From: Opitutaceae bacterium
Lineage (GTDB): Bacteria; Verrucomicrobiota; Verrucomicrobiia; Opitutales; Opitutaceae
Assembly: GCA_003151495.1 (NCBI GenBank)
Contig: PLXR01000075.1
Span: 285 to 40,940, forward strand
DNA: 40,656 nt
Direction: 5' to 3'
Both the position numbers and the translations under genes were made by a program. Below the pieces are notes generated by a model. That model saw only the letters and a program-made list of their open reading frames with translations, was not told the origin of the DNA and did not search any database. Each line of letters starts with the position of its first letter. Position 1 is the stretch's first letter. Below, one piece after another: positions 16,965-26,006 of the stretch.

Positions 16965-18073
16965 CGCCGCTCCTTGGCAAGCGGGGCAAATACCACGCGT
17001 GCGTATGCAGACGAGGCTTGGCTAAGGCCGAACATTCGGCGCGCCCGTTCCTGCGCCGCGTGACCCAGTGTCTCCCGCCTGTCCCTGTCATCAATGAGTC
17101 GAAGCAATTCCGACGCGAATCCCTCCGCGTCTCCGGCCGGGGCGTAGGCAGCGCCTTCGGGTCCGCAGACCTCCCGCATCACCCCCAGGTCGCTGACAAG
17201 GCAGGGAAGGCCTGCCATCATCGCCTCAGCTACGGCTGTGCCCATACCTTCCGATTGCGTGGTTGAGTGGACGTAGATGTCCCATTGGGACAGGAGGGGG
17301 CCCACGGGTATAAAGCCCAGGAATTTAACCCTTTCGTTGATAGACAGTTGCAGCGCCTTCCTCTTGAGGCTCTCCAAAAGAGGGCCATCACCGGCGAATT
17401 CTACCATGATGTCGGCCCTGCTGGAGGCGAGAGCCGCCAAGGCGCTTATGACGGTCTGGTGATCCTTGATGCTGTCCAGGCGGGCAATCATGCCGACTCG
17501 GGGAGAACTACCCTGAGGAAGGGGCCGGTGGGCGCGCTCAATGTCAAAGGAGGGATCCACGGGATTGTGGATCACCTCCATCCTGAATCTCCGAAAGAAG
17601 CGGCTGTTCATGTAGCTGTCGGCCACGTGACGCGAGCATGCCACGAGGGTAACGGCGGTGGAGGCCAGGTGCATCGACTCGGCGTTCCAAGTGCGAAGAA
17701 GCGAGAGAAGGCTTCCCTGACGGGGATTGCCCAGGTGGACAGCCCACGGCGAATCCAAGGCGCCCATGGCGCGGAGAACTGTCGGAAGGCGACTGGCGCT
17801 CCAGTAGATGATCCCGTCGGGCCGGTCCTGGGTCCCGACCCATCCCGCAAGTGCCGCTGCAAATCTCGATGATCCATCCATCCAGGCGCCGAGGTGCACG
17901 GTGCGTGCTCCGGCGTCCTCCCAGCCTCCCGACATGGGGCCGCGATCGGCGAAGACGACAACCTGGTGATCGCAATCGCTCCAGGCCTTGATGATCCGCA
18001 GACAGTTCACCTCGCAGCCGCCGAACTCGGCGAAGGGCGTCAAGTGGAGGATATACTTGCGCTTCTTGGTCAT
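16961..18073 (-). CDS. Glycosyltransferase family 4
   Basis: 370 residues starting MTKKRKYILHLTPFAEFGGCEVN. The donor domain contains MIARLDSIKDHQTVISALAA, FAGDGPLLESLKRKAL and STTQSEGMGTAVAEAMMAGL with the E-x7-E pair. The C-terminal layout closely resembles the enzyme at 12447-13544. It overlaps neighbours by 4 bases at both ends. Predicted cytoplasmic, repeat-unit assembly; donor unknown. Confidence 0.85.
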   Translation of the reverse strand: MTKKRKYILHLTPFAEFGGCEVNCLRIIKAWSDCDHQVVVFADRGPMSGGWEDAGARTVHLGAWMDGSSRFAAALAGWVGTQDRPDGIIYWSASRLPTVLRAMGALDSPWAVHLGNPRQGSLLSLLRTWNAESMHLASTAVTLVACSRHVADSYMNSRFFRRFRMEVIHNPVDPSFDIERAHRPLPQGSSPRVGMIARLDSIKDHQTVISALAALASSRADIMVEFAGDGPLLESLKRKALQLSINERVKFLGFIPVGPLLSQWDIYVHSTTQSEGMGTAVAEAMMAGLPCLVSDLGVMREVCGPEGAAYAPAGDAEGFASELLRLIDDRDRRETLGHAAQERARRMFGLSQASSAYARVVFAPLAKERR

Positions 18074-19173
18074 GCTCGGACGGCCAGGCCGGCGCCCTTT
18101 GCTCCGGCCCGGCGATAGACCTGCTCAATCTCCCGGATCATCTGTGGCACATCAAACCGCCGCTCCGCCTCGCGCCTGCATTCCGGCCTGCTGATACGGC
18201 CCACCGCATTGACGGCGGCCAGATACGACTCAAAATCGTCGCAAAGAAACCCCGTCTTTCCGTGGGTCACCAGTTCGGGCGCCGAGGCGCGGTTGGCCAC
18301 GATGACCGGGGTGCCGCAGGCAAGGCTCTCGATCATGACCAGCCCCATCGGCTCTTTCCAACGCATGGGAAAGATCATCGCCGTCGCGCCGGAAAGGACG
18401 CGCAGTTTCTCCTCGTTGGAAACCTCCCCGAGGTGAACGCATTCCGGACCAAGGAAGGGCGCTATCTTCTCGCGGTAGTAGGCCTCATTTCCGGGCTCCT
18501 CGCGCACAGGGCCGACGATCTTCAGTGGAATCCCGGCGCGTTTCGCCACTTGGATCGCTATGTCGGCGCCCTTGTTGTGGTTGATTCGCCCGAGATAGAC
18601 CAGATAGGGAGGATTGTCCGGCGACTCCCTATATGGAAACTGTTCGATCGGGGGGACGCTGTAGACGACGTCAAAGTACTCCTTCTGGGAGATGTGCTCG
18701 ATCTGCGACCGGCTGATCGCCACCATCCGCAGATTCTTGCGGCGGTGGCGCAGGATCCAGTCCACGTGTTCCTGCTTGGCGTCGTTGTGGAAGTGGATGA
18801 CCAGTGGCTTCGTCGTTCTGAATAGGGAAAAGAGGTAGTCCACGCGCGAGTGGCAGTGCACGACGTCCGCGTGCCTCCCGGCCCACAGGCTCACGGGTTG
18901 GTACCAGAGCTTGCATGCGGCCCGGCTAAGGTACTGGCCGCCGGCGGCGGGAGGGGTGAAGAGCTCGCCGTTGAAACGGACCGAGCCGGTCTTTGCGATA
19001 AGGTCCACCGTGTGACCAAGCGAGCAAAGCGCCTTTGAGTAGGTCTCCACGGTTCTTTCGGTGGCTCCATATCGCACGGGCGGCACGGGAAACATCTCCA
19101 GGTCTGCCGTCATGAGGACTCGAAGACGGGTTGAGCCGTCCATTCCGATTTGCCCGTTGTTGTCGGTGTTCAT
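18070..19173 (-). CDS. Glycosyltransferase family 4
   Basis: 367 residues from the ATG at 19173 (MNTDNNGQIGMDGSTRLRVL), 10 bases after the preceding methyltransferase stop. The longer frame to 19245 overlaps that gene and is rejected. The acceptor loop is VRYGATERTVETYSKALCSL. The donor domain shows YLGRINHNKGADIAIQVAKR and WKEPMGLVMIESLACGTPVI, followed by APELVTHGKTGFL. It resembles the GT4 group close to sucrose-phosphate-synthase-like bacterial enzymes, but specificity cannot be read from the sequence. Confidence 0.85.
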   Translation of the reverse strand: MNTDNNGQIGMDGSTRLRVLMTADLEMFPVPPVRYGATERTVETYSKALCSLGHTVDLIAKTGSVRFNGELFTPPAAGGQYLSRAACKLWYQPVSLWAGRHADVVHCHSRVDYLFSLFRTTKPLVIHFHNDAKQEHVDWILRHRRKNLRMVAISRSQIEHISQKEYFDVVYSVPPIEQFPYRESPDNPPYLVYLGRINHNKGADIAIQVAKRAGIPLKIVGPVREEPGNEAYYREKIAPFLGPECVHLGEVSNEEKLRVLSGATAMIFPMRWKEPMGLVMIESLACGTPVIVANRASAPELVTHGKTGFLCDDFESYLAAVNAVGRISRPECRREAERRFDVPQMIREIEQVYRRAGAKGAGLAVRA

Positions 19174-19183
19174 GGACTGCCGC

Positions 19184-20023
19184 TCATCCGGAGGACTTGC
19201 TGAGGAAGAAATGCCTCGTCTGATGCCTGTGCTGGACCGAGGCATCGACCGCCCTGCACCACGCCTGCCAGGACCGTCCCAGCACCTGGTCGGAATACCC
19301 TAGGTCAAAAAGCACCCGAAGAGGGGCGGCCGGATCGAGGGACCTGCGGCGAATCAGGAAGTTGTGAAGCTCAAGCTGAATTCGCGGCATCGTCTCGGCG
19401 AGGAAGTCGCGCGACGACGTCAGGACCTCGTACTCAAAGCTTTCAATATCGAGCTTGAGGAGGTCTGGAAGGAAGCCATGGGCGGAGCAGAGTGACGCAA
19501 GCGAATGCGCTTCGGCCGCCTCCTGGCCGGCGCCTCGCGTGGCGCCTCTGTCCACCCCGGCAACCGTCGCTCCGAGTTCGGACGTGTCGATCATGACCCG
19601 CCCGGGCGACGCCGCCAGGACGCAGCGCGCCGTTGACCAGTCGACGCCCTCCCGCAGGTTGAGCGCGCGAGCCTCGCAGAGGAGCCTGAAGGAGCGATCC
19701 TCCGGCTCGACCGAAAGGATCGAGGCGCCCGGGCGGCTCACGGCGAACAGCATCGAGAAGATTCCGGCCGAGGCCCCGGCATCGATCGACCGCCGGCACC
19801 CCTCGGCCAGGTGAAGGAACTGGCGTATCTCCTCCCGACTCTGGGGCTGGAAGACATGGGCCTGGAACTGCGAGAACACCAACGCGTCATTGGGGCAACG
19901 GAACCGGGTCGCCTCGTCGTAGCATATGACCTCGTGGCGAAGCCCCCCGCGCGCGTGCTCCTGGTAGTCGCGCTCCCTGTTCAGGTAGACGGGGATCCTT
20001 TTTGCGAATCGAAGGAGGTTCAT
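19184..20023 (-). CDS. FkbM-family methyltransferase
   Basis: 279 residues starting MNLLRFAKRIPVYLNRERDY. The S-adenosylmethionine site reads SIDAGASAGIFSMLFAV, then SILSVEPEDRSFRLL. The second motif LLKLDIESFEYEVLTSS is typical of FkbM. It differs from the other FkbM protein in the window in its N-terminal part, so the two probably methylate different positions or sugars. It lies 106 bases after the flippase stop, the longest gap inside the assembly block apart from the 247-base one at 22895-23141. Confidence 0.82.
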   Translation of the reverse strand: MNLLRFAKRIPVYLNRERDYQEHARGGLRHEVICYDEATRFRCPNDALVFSQFQAHVFQPQSREEIRQFLHLAEGCRRSIDAGASAGIFSMLFAVSRPGASILSVEPEDRSFRLLCEARALNLREGVDWSTARCVLAASPGRVMIDTSELGATVAGVDRGATRGAGQEAAEAHSLASLCSAHGFLPDLLKLDIESFEYEVLTSSRDFLAETMPRIQLELHNFLIRRRSLDPAAPLRVLFDLGYSDQVLGRSWQAWCRAVDASVQHRHQTRHFFLSKSSG

Positions 20024-20129
20024 CTTTCCAGGGCGGAAATGCCCGCGGCCCTTCGGGCGGCTTCCTTGTTCCGGCGCCCCAAGAGGGCGAACGGCATCGC
20101 GGGTCGTCGACGGTGGCGGCTGTTGGAAG

Positions 20130-21668
20130 TCATGTGGATGAAAAAACCAGACTTTTCTTGAGGCGGCCGCCGATTGCCGCGGCCTCGCCGGAATCCACTA
20201 ACCTCAGGATGAACGCCACCGTGCCAAAGACCGCGACGCCACTGACGGCCCCAAGGGCCAGATGGACGATGGCCATCCGGGCGCCGTGCTGGTCGCCCAG
20301 GCCCGCGGCGAGGGCTGCCGCCGCGCCTCCGGATGCGGCGGCGACCAAGAGCCGGACAATAAATGAGGCTGAAGGGAAGCACTGGCCCCCGAGGTTCGAC
20401 CGGATCTCCCTATGCACCACCCACGCAGAGGAGGCCAGGGTTGCGGCAATCGCGCCCAAGCCGACGGCCCCAAGCCCCATCCACCGCACGGCCAGGGGCA
20501 CCAATGCAAGTGCGAGTACGCCGGCGGCCAGCTCGGCGAAGGCCGCCTTCCGGTTCCTGTTCAACCCCGTCAGCAGGAACTCCCCCGCCGCGACAAACGC
20601 CCCCGTTCCCACCATCGCGGCGATCGAGGCGGCCATGGCAGGGTCCATCCACAGCCGCTCGTGCGTCCAGAGCCGGATGAAGGTGTTTCCGAGCGCAAGG
20701 AACACCCCGATGCCAAGCCCTCCCAAAATGAGGGCCTTCTCGAGTGACTTGCGGAATGCGGCGCGGGCCCAGTCGACGGCCCCGGAGGTCCATGCCTCGC
20801 CGTAAGCGCTCTGCATGCTGGCATTCCAGGAATTGATCGGGGTGAAGAAGAGTCCCAGCAGGGTGGCGGGCACGGTGTAGAACGGAACCGCCGCAGGACC
20901 CAGTATTGAGCTGATCCCCAGGGTCGGTGCCGTTCCACTCAGGGTCCTTCCTATCTGAAGGAGGAAATTCTTTGCCCCGATCCGCAACTGGATCCGATAT
21001 TGGGAACCGTCAAACCATGTCCCCTTGGAGAAAGCCCACGGGTGGAGCTTCCAAGCGTGGACAGCCGACGCCGCCCCGCTGACAAGCGTCATCACCAGCT
21101 GGACCAGCATCACCGCCTCGATGCTGTGGGTCAGCCAGGCCGCGACCATGGATCCGCCCAGGCCGAGCATCCGGCCCAGACCCTGGTAGAGCCCGGTCCA
21201 ATAGCCCTCCTGAAGCCCCTGGAACAAGTTGTAAAAGATCCCGAATTGAAAGGTGATGATCAGCTGCAGCCCCGCGATCAGGACCAGCCGGTCGGCCTCG
21301 GGGTGTCGGGCGAACATCGGGAGGCGCCAGCCCGCGGATGCGGCCAGCAGCACCGAGCCGACCGCCAGCGCCGCAACGACACCCGATCCCGCCGCAAGGA
21401 CCACCGCATGGCGCACCACATGGGCGATCTCCGTCCTGCTGCCCCGCCCGTGGGCCTGGGCGATGAGGATCATCGATCCCCAGCTCAGGCCCGCGTCCGC
21501 AAAGTTCAGATAGCCGACCGATGCCATCACCGTCACCATGAGCCCGTAGGCGTCGATCCCCACGGTGCTTAGAAAGAGCGGGATCGCGAAGAGCGACAGG
21601 CCCTGGGAGGCGTAGCCGAACCCGGAGACCACCAGTGTGGTGTGGAAAGCGCGTGCGGTTCGACTCAT
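20130..21668 (-). CDS. Wzx-type polysaccharide flippase (MOP/PST superfamily)
   Basis: 512 residues from the ATG at 21668, whose ATGA overlaps the stop of the upstream membrane-protein gene. The longer frame to 21743 is rejected. About 12-14 hydrophobic spans are visible. The N-terminus has GFGYASQGLSLFAIPLFLST and ADAGLSWGSMILIAQAHG, which match lipid-linked oligosaccharide flippases of the MOP exporter superfamily. It should move undecaprenyl-linked repeat units from the cytoplasmic to the periplasmic leaflet. Wzy, PGT, OPX and Wzc in the same locus support this role. Confidence 0.87.
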   Translation of the reverse strand: MSRTARAFHTTLVVSGFGYASQGLSLFAIPLFLSTVGIDAYGLMVTVMASVGYLNFADAGLSWGSMILIAQAHGRGSRTEIAHVVRHAVVLAAGSGVVAALAVGSVLLAASAGWRLPMFARHPEADRLVLIAGLQLIITFQFGIFYNLFQGLQEGYWTGLYQGLGRMLGLGGSMVAAWLTHSIEAVMLVQLVMTLVSGAASAVHAWKLHPWAFSKGTWFDGSQYRIQLRIGAKNFLLQIGRTLSGTAPTLGISSILGPAAVPFYTVPATLLGLFFTPINSWNASMQSAYGEAWTSGAVDWARAAFRKSLEKALILGGLGIGVFLALGNTFIRLWTHERLWMDPAMAASIAAMVGTGAFVAAGEFLLTGLNRNRKAAFAELAAGVLALALVPLAVRWMGLGAVGLGAIAATLASSAWVVHREIRSNLGGQCFPSASFIVRLLVAAASGGAAAALAAGLGDQHGARMAIVHLALGAVSGVAVFGTVAFILRLVDSGEAAAIGGRLKKSLVFSST

Positions 21669-22894
21669 CTTTGGTGCAGCAGCTGGACCAGGTCCCAGCC
21701 TGTCAGGCATCGCCACAGCACGAGCGGCAGGGGCCTGAACCATTGGACGTGATAATCCTCAAAAGTGAAGAATACCGGGGTCAGGATGAGAGCTACCAGG
21801 ACCCAGAGAAGGAGGGACTGGAGCCTCTCGGTTCCGAGGCCCTTGAGGCCCGCGACCGCCAAAAGGAGCGCCGGAGCCATGAAGCCCACGGAACGCGACA
21901 CGTCCGCCACCGCGGCGCTGGCCAGGGCCCCTAGGGCGACAAAGACAACAAGGAACGCGGCGCGAGTCCGTCTTGATTCCCTCAGGAGCTGGCACGGGTA
22001 GGCGAGCAGGAGCACCCACGCCCACCGGAACGATAGGAAGACATTTAGGGCCCATACACTCCACGAACCCAGATGCGGCCGGAATTCCCGCAGATTGACC
22101 CCCATCTTCTGGTAAACCTCGGGCTGGGCGATGCCGGCCCCGATCCAACCCACGGTCAGCCCGTGGCGCACGAAGGCGTAGGTGCCTGCTGAGAGGATCG
22201 CCGTTGAAAGCCACGTGCTCGCCGACTTGAGCCACGAAACCGTGGCGGAAGGAGGGTAGTTCCAGCAGACGACAAAGGGGAGCGCGAGCACCATGCGCTC
22301 GTCGTTCAACAGTCCCCCAAGGATTGCGGCGTAGACCAAGGCCGGCGAGGTCGTGAGTAGGAGAGACACCGAAAGCAAATGGGTCACCGTGTCCGTGAAG
22401 CCCGGCCTCCAGTTCGACCAGAACAGTGCGAACGAAAGCGAAATGATCGCCGTGGTAAGGAACGCTGTCCCCGGGGTCGCCCTTCGGCGCAGCGCCACGA
22501 AGCAAACCGAAAGGAATCCCACGTGGGCAAAGTAGGGCAGAACAAGCGCGGCCAGCGGAGGCAGATGGAGGATCCACGCCACCAGGGGCACCGTGATCCG
22601 GTAGGCCATGATCGGTTCCGTCAGGTCACGGGCAAGCGGGTCCCGGCAAAGACGCAAGTAGTCGGCAGCCCTGCTATTTGAGGTGATTCCCGACCACGTC
22701 CAGCCGAAGAACGCCGGACTCGCCACGAACGTGGAGAACGCCCACGTATAAAGGCCGACTGCCAGGGCGGAAGCGCCCCTGGCCCAAGCATCGATCCCCT
22801 GGCCGAGGGCGCTGGCGGGCGGTCCGCCGGCCGCCGCCGCAAACCCTGCCCCCGCTCCCTCTTTGGCAGGATCATGCTCGAAGTGGGAAGTCAC
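21665..22894 (-). CDS. Polytopic membrane protein of unknown function, possible GT-C enzyme
   Basis: 409 residues from a GTG at 22894, with about nine or ten membrane spans after a short Ala/Gly-rich cytoplasmic tail. Visible elements are LTEPIMAYRITVPLVAWIL, FTDTVTHLLSVSLLL, and GGLLNDERMVLALPF, which puts acidic residues near membrane boundaries. That pattern is common in GT-C glycosyltransferases using lipid-phosphate sugars, but no decisive motif is present. It is coupled to the flippase gene by a 4-base overlap, so a role in glycan modification or handling near the membrane is likely. I do not recognise a named family. Confidence 0.6.
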   Translation of the reverse strand: MTSHFEHDPAKEGAGAGFAAAAGGPPASALGQGIDAWARGASALAVGLYTWAFSTFVASPAFFGWTWSGITSNSRAADYLRLCRDPLARDLTEPIMAYRITVPLVAWILHLPPLAALVLPYFAHVGFLSVCFVALRRRATPGTAFLTTAIISLSFALFWSNWRPGFTDTVTHLLSVSLLLTTSPALVYAAILGGLLNDERMVLALPFVVCWNYPPSATVSWLKSASTWLSTAILSAGTYAFVRHGLTVGWIGAGIAQPEVYQKMGVNLREFRPHLGSWSVWALNVFLSFRWAWVLLLAYPCQLLRESRRTRAAFLVVFVALGALASAAVADVSRSVGFMAPALLLAVAGLKGLGTERLQSLLLWVLVALILTPVFFTFEDYHVQWFRPLPLVLWRCLTGWDLVQLLHQR

Positions 22895-22933
22895 TTAAAG
22901 ATTCTCAAAGACGGCGTAAAGCGCTCAAGGTGA

Positions 22934-23165
22934 AATCGCCCGAAACCGCGTTCGCAAGGTTACGCCGAGGTTAAATCGCGTGTCTTGCCCAGTGTGGTCG
23001 ATTCCAATGGGCACGTCGTCAGGGGACATGTTGCGGACACGAGAGGGAGGACCTTTACGCTGGAGCCCTGGGTGGAGGTTTATCGCAAGACGGGCGTCGG
23101 GCTGCTGCAGGAAGCCGACGCAGAGGCAATCGCGCGCTTGGCTACCGCTTGGGTGTTTCCTGGAC
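22934..23165 (+). other. Orphan protein-like reading frame on the opposite strand
   Basis: Inside the 247-base gap between the membrane-protein gene and the TPR gene, a plus-strand frame open from 22934 reads in a protein-like way, for example SNGHVVRGHVADTRGRTF and LEPWVEVYRKTGVGLLQEAD. The likely start is a TTG at 22985, with no good ribosome binding site. It loses protein-like character where it enters the 3' end of the TPR gene (stop at 23142) and has no stop there. It may be a remnant of a gene cut by rearrangement. No other element was seen in the gap. Confidence 0.3.
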
Positions 23166-24578
23166 GACATTCTTCGCCAGCTCATCGGCGATCTTCGGGT
23201 AGCCGTAGTCGTGGAAGAAGGATAGCAGGCCCCGCCGGCGGATCGGATCACCGGCCGTCTCTCGGCGCAGGCCGTCCAGGATCTGCATGGCTTCAGATTG
23301 GCGCCCCGCCGCCCACGCGATCATGGCCTCTATGTAGGATGCCGTCGCGAGCTGAGGTCCATTTCTCAGGGCCAGCTGGTGCCAGGTCGCGTCGGCGCCG
23401 GCGACGTCCCCGGACTTGACCAGGCTTGCCGCGTAGTAGAAGGCAAAGGGCATGCCTGTCAGGTTCTCCTGGAGGGAGTTCTCGTAGAGCAGGAACGTGA
23501 CATCGGTCCAGCCCTGGGATGCAGCGAGGCTCGCAAAGCGGGCCATGGGATCCGGTTCGGTTCGGTGCATCTCGAGGAATGCCATGCATTCGGCAATCCA
23601 TGGCTTGGCGTCATCGCCCTTGCGCGACCCGAACATCTCCAGGAAGCATATCTGCGCGTCCACAAGCCTTGGGAATGCCGCAAGGAACTGGCGCGCGCCC
23701 TCCTTGGCCTGGTCCATATTCCCCGTCCGTTTGGCAATGTTCGCATACGCCTCGAGCACGCCGGCGTCGTTCGGGTTGTGGTCCCTGACTGCGCGCAGCT
23801 TGTCCAATGCCGCCTGACCTCGGCCGAGCTCAACGTCGATCTGGGCGATCAGCGGCGCCGCCTGGGGCAGGGTTGATAGCTCGGGATATGCGGCCGCTGA
23901 CGAAGATGCCACGCCGGCACCCGAGGTCTCCATGACGGCCCGCACCTCCGCGAGCTCGTACACCCAGTCGTGCCGCTCAAGAAGCTTAACGCCACGCGAG
24001 GGGAAGTCTTCCCTAAGGAGCTTGAGCAGGTCCTGGTAATGCGCCGTGCCCAGGCAGGCCTGCACCGCGGCCTGCTGAAGGCGCGGGTCGTCGGCATTGA
24101 ATTCCACCCCATCGCGAAGCGTGCGGATCGCCTCCTCCTTGCGGCCGACCTGGAGCCAGCACCCCGCAAGAAAAAGACGCGCGTCGAGGTTGGAAGGTGC
24201 CTTCTGCACTGCCGCGCGTGCCGTGAAGATCGCCTGGACGTAATTCTTCTTATCCCAGTAGGCCTTTGCGTCCGAATAGTAGCTGGCACCGATGGCCGCC
24301 TGGACCCTGGAAAAACGCGGAAGAATCGCAATGTCGACCCAGTTTACCCCGGGGATATGCCGGCTGATGGAGTAGTAGCCCCACAGCGCGGTGACGAGGG
24401 CGATGTAGCAAGCGAGGCCAAACGAGCCAAGGAACGTTGTGATCCGGCCCCATCGGAGGACGAAGCGGCGCTGCGGCGGGTTGCCCTCGAGAACATATCG
24501 GCCCCACCATTTGGTAGGGGGCAGGGCGTTGGGGTCAACGCGGATGGCCGGCACCGGCTTGGCTGAAGTCGGGTTCAT
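23142..24578 (-). CDS. Membrane-anchored TPR-repeat protein of the exosortase module
   Basis: 478 residues. A cytoplasmic N-terminal tail of about 46 residues (with KWWGRYVL) is followed by one membrane span at about 47-70 and a large helical-repeat domain. Repeats such as YVQAIFTARAAVQKAPSNLD and EEAIRTLRDGVEFNADDPR are tetratricopeptide-like. The repeat part is predicted to be periplasmic. It overlaps the LolA-like gene by 4 bases (ATGA) and ends the exosortase module. A scaffold role for protein partners in the periplasm is reasonable; nothing shows catalysis. No named family recognised. Confidence 0.7.
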   Translation of the reverse strand: MNPTSAKPVPAIRVDPNALPPTKWWGRYVLEGNPPQRRFVLRWGRITTFLGSFGLACYIALVTALWGYYSISRHIPGVNWVDIAILPRFSRVQAAIGASYYSDAKAYWDKKNYVQAIFTARAAVQKAPSNLDARLFLAGCWLQVGRKEEAIRTLRDGVEFNADDPRLQQAAVQACLGTAHYQDLLKLLREDFPSRGVKLLERHDWVYELAEVRAVMETSGAGVASSSAAAYPELSTLPQAAPLIAQIDVELGRGQAALDKLRAVRDHNPNDAGVLEAYANIAKRTGNMDQAKEGARQFLAAFPRLVDAQICFLEMFGSRKGDDAKPWIAECMAFLEMHRTEPDPMARFASLAASQGWTDVTFLLYENSLQENLTGMPFAFYYAASLVKSGDVAGADATWHQLALRNGPQLATASYIEAMIAWAAGRQSEAMQILDGLRRETAGDPIRRRGLLSFFHDYGYPKIADELAKNVVQETPKR

Positions 24579-25942
24579 TTCGTTATCTTGATCTGCGGTG
24601 CTGCGGTCGCTTCCTTCCTTTCGCGCGCCTCCATGACGGCGAGTCCGCCCATGAAGTCCATGTAGTCAAAGGCCATCACCGTCGGGTGGGCAAAGAAGCG
24701 GGCGATAAGGCCGGGATCGATGGTCGCTTCCGAGTACCGTGTCGTCGACGTCAGGACTCCCTCCTCGTACTCCTCCTGGAGGAAGGGTATGTTGACCGCA
24801 CCCACCTTCCTGTAGTCCCTGAAGCGCGTCTCGAACCAATGTGCTCCCGGCTGGTGTGTGCGCAGGGAAAGTTGATTGTAGGTTGCCGGATCGATGGACG
24901 AGACCATATCGGTCCCGTCGGTTTCGTGGATACTGAGCTTGATCTCGCCATCGGCCTGTTTCCCCTCAAGACGCACCACTGCGCCGCGCTCGCGGTAGGC
25001 CACCAGTGGATCATCAAACCGAGAGGTTCGAGACAGGACTTCTGCCATGCGCCCCAATGCGGGAACGGGAGGCTTTCCTGCCAATTGTGCCCAAGCCGTG
25101 GTCCCGTCAAAACCCAACACGCCGACAACCATTCCGTTCTGCATCATATGGATGCGCAAAAGGTTTGGACGCATCTTGAAAAGGACGAACTCGTGCTTCG
25201 TGGCACCTTCCTCTGCCGTGCCTCGCAGGCAGATCGAGTCCACCCGGTCCGCAGCGCTTCCGAAATTTGCCGCGATATACGCGTCCGCGACGGGTGCGGC
25301 GGCGGCGACTGCAGGGTCGGCAGACGCCCGGGCAGCCTCGGCGCGAAGGTCGTTCAGGAACACCGTGACCCGCGATAGGAGCTCGTCCCTGGGCAGCCGG
25401 CCGGCGAGAAGGTCCCTGCGGGCGGTGCCGCTCAGGCCCCCGAGGCGCTCGACAAAGCGATCTACGAGCGCCCGCCTTTCATCATCGGAATGAGCCAGAT
25501 CCGGTGCCGCCTTCAGCATGTCGGCCACGACCTGCCTCGGGTCGACCGAGTCCGTTCGCGGTGCCCGGCCCGAATATTCGGGATGGTCGCCAAGAAAGAT
25601 ATCAAGGCGCGAATTGAGGTCCTCCTCGCCCATGCGGCCCGCCGAGAAATTCTCCGCGATTATTGGGGACCTTTCGCGGAGGTGCTGGAGAAAGTTTTTC
25701 GCGGCCTGCTCTATGGAGCCATCCGGCTGGTTCGGCAGCTTCTTTTTCAGGAGGTGAGTGAGTTCCTGCTGGGCCAAGAGCTGGGCTGCTGGATTTGCGC
25801 GGCCGATATCGAGTGGCTGCTGCGCATCTGCAATGGGTGCTCCCCAGCAAAGTCCCAGGCACAGAGCAAGTGCGGTCCAGCCTCGTCCAAAAGCGTCCCT
25901 TGTCTTGTGAACTGCGCGTTGCTGTAGGGGCGATTTCGTCAT
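24575..25942 (-). CDS. Exported protein with duplicated helical domain and LolA-like C-terminal domain
   Basis: 455 residues. A signal peptide spans about 1-40 (hydrophobic WTALALCLGLCWG, cleavage near ADA-QQ). A helical segment at about 76-121 recurs at about 156-201; compare AGRMGEEDLNSRLDIFLGD with AGRLPRDELLSRVTVFLND. The C-terminal part (about 217-440) has the beta-sheet pattern of outer-membrane lipoprotein-sorting (LolA-like) proteins, with CLRGTAEEGATKHEFVLFK and LGFDGTTAWAQ. It should be periplasmic and may bind a hydrophobic ligand such as a lipid or lipid-linked glycan. It follows the exosortase-partner gene by 64 bases and overlaps the TPR gene. The LolA link is by pattern, not by a named motif. 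Confidence 0.6.
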   Translation of the reverse strand: MTKSPLQQRAVHKTRDAFGRGWTALALCLGLCWGAPIADAQQPLDIGRANPAAQLLAQQELTHLLKKKLPNQPDGSIEQAAKNFLQHLRERSPIIAENFSAGRMGEEDLNSRLDIFLGDHPEYSGRAPRTDSVDPRQVVADMLKAAPDLAHSDDERRALVDRFVERLGGLSGTARRDLLAGRLPRDELLSRVTVFLNDLRAEAARASADPAVAAAAPVADAYIAANFGSAADRVDSICLRGTAEEGATKHEFVLFKMRPNLLRIHMMQNGMVVGVLGFDGTTAWAQLAGKPPVPALGRMAEVLSRTSRFDDPLVAYRERGAVVRLEGKQADGEIKLSIHETDGTDMVSSIDPATYNQLSLRTHQPGAHWFETRFRDYRKVGAVNIPFLQEEYEEGVLTSTTRYSEATIDPGLIARFFAHPTVMAFDYMDFMGGLAVMEARERKEATAAPQIKITK

Positions 25943-26006
25943 CGAAGGCTTTGCGCGGGACCGGGCGCCGCGGAAGGCTGGATCGGGCCAGCGTGACCGG
26001 ACATCT

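Noticed and set aside
20041-20058. Possible hairpin GCCC-TTC-GGGC between the flippase and FkbM genes
   Set aside because: Short stem with competing pairings and no T-run; not distinguishable from chance in GC-rich sequence.
22925-23251. Minus-strand frame of 108 codons in the gap
   Set aside because: It overlaps the 3' end of the TPR gene and has low-complexity composition without motifs.
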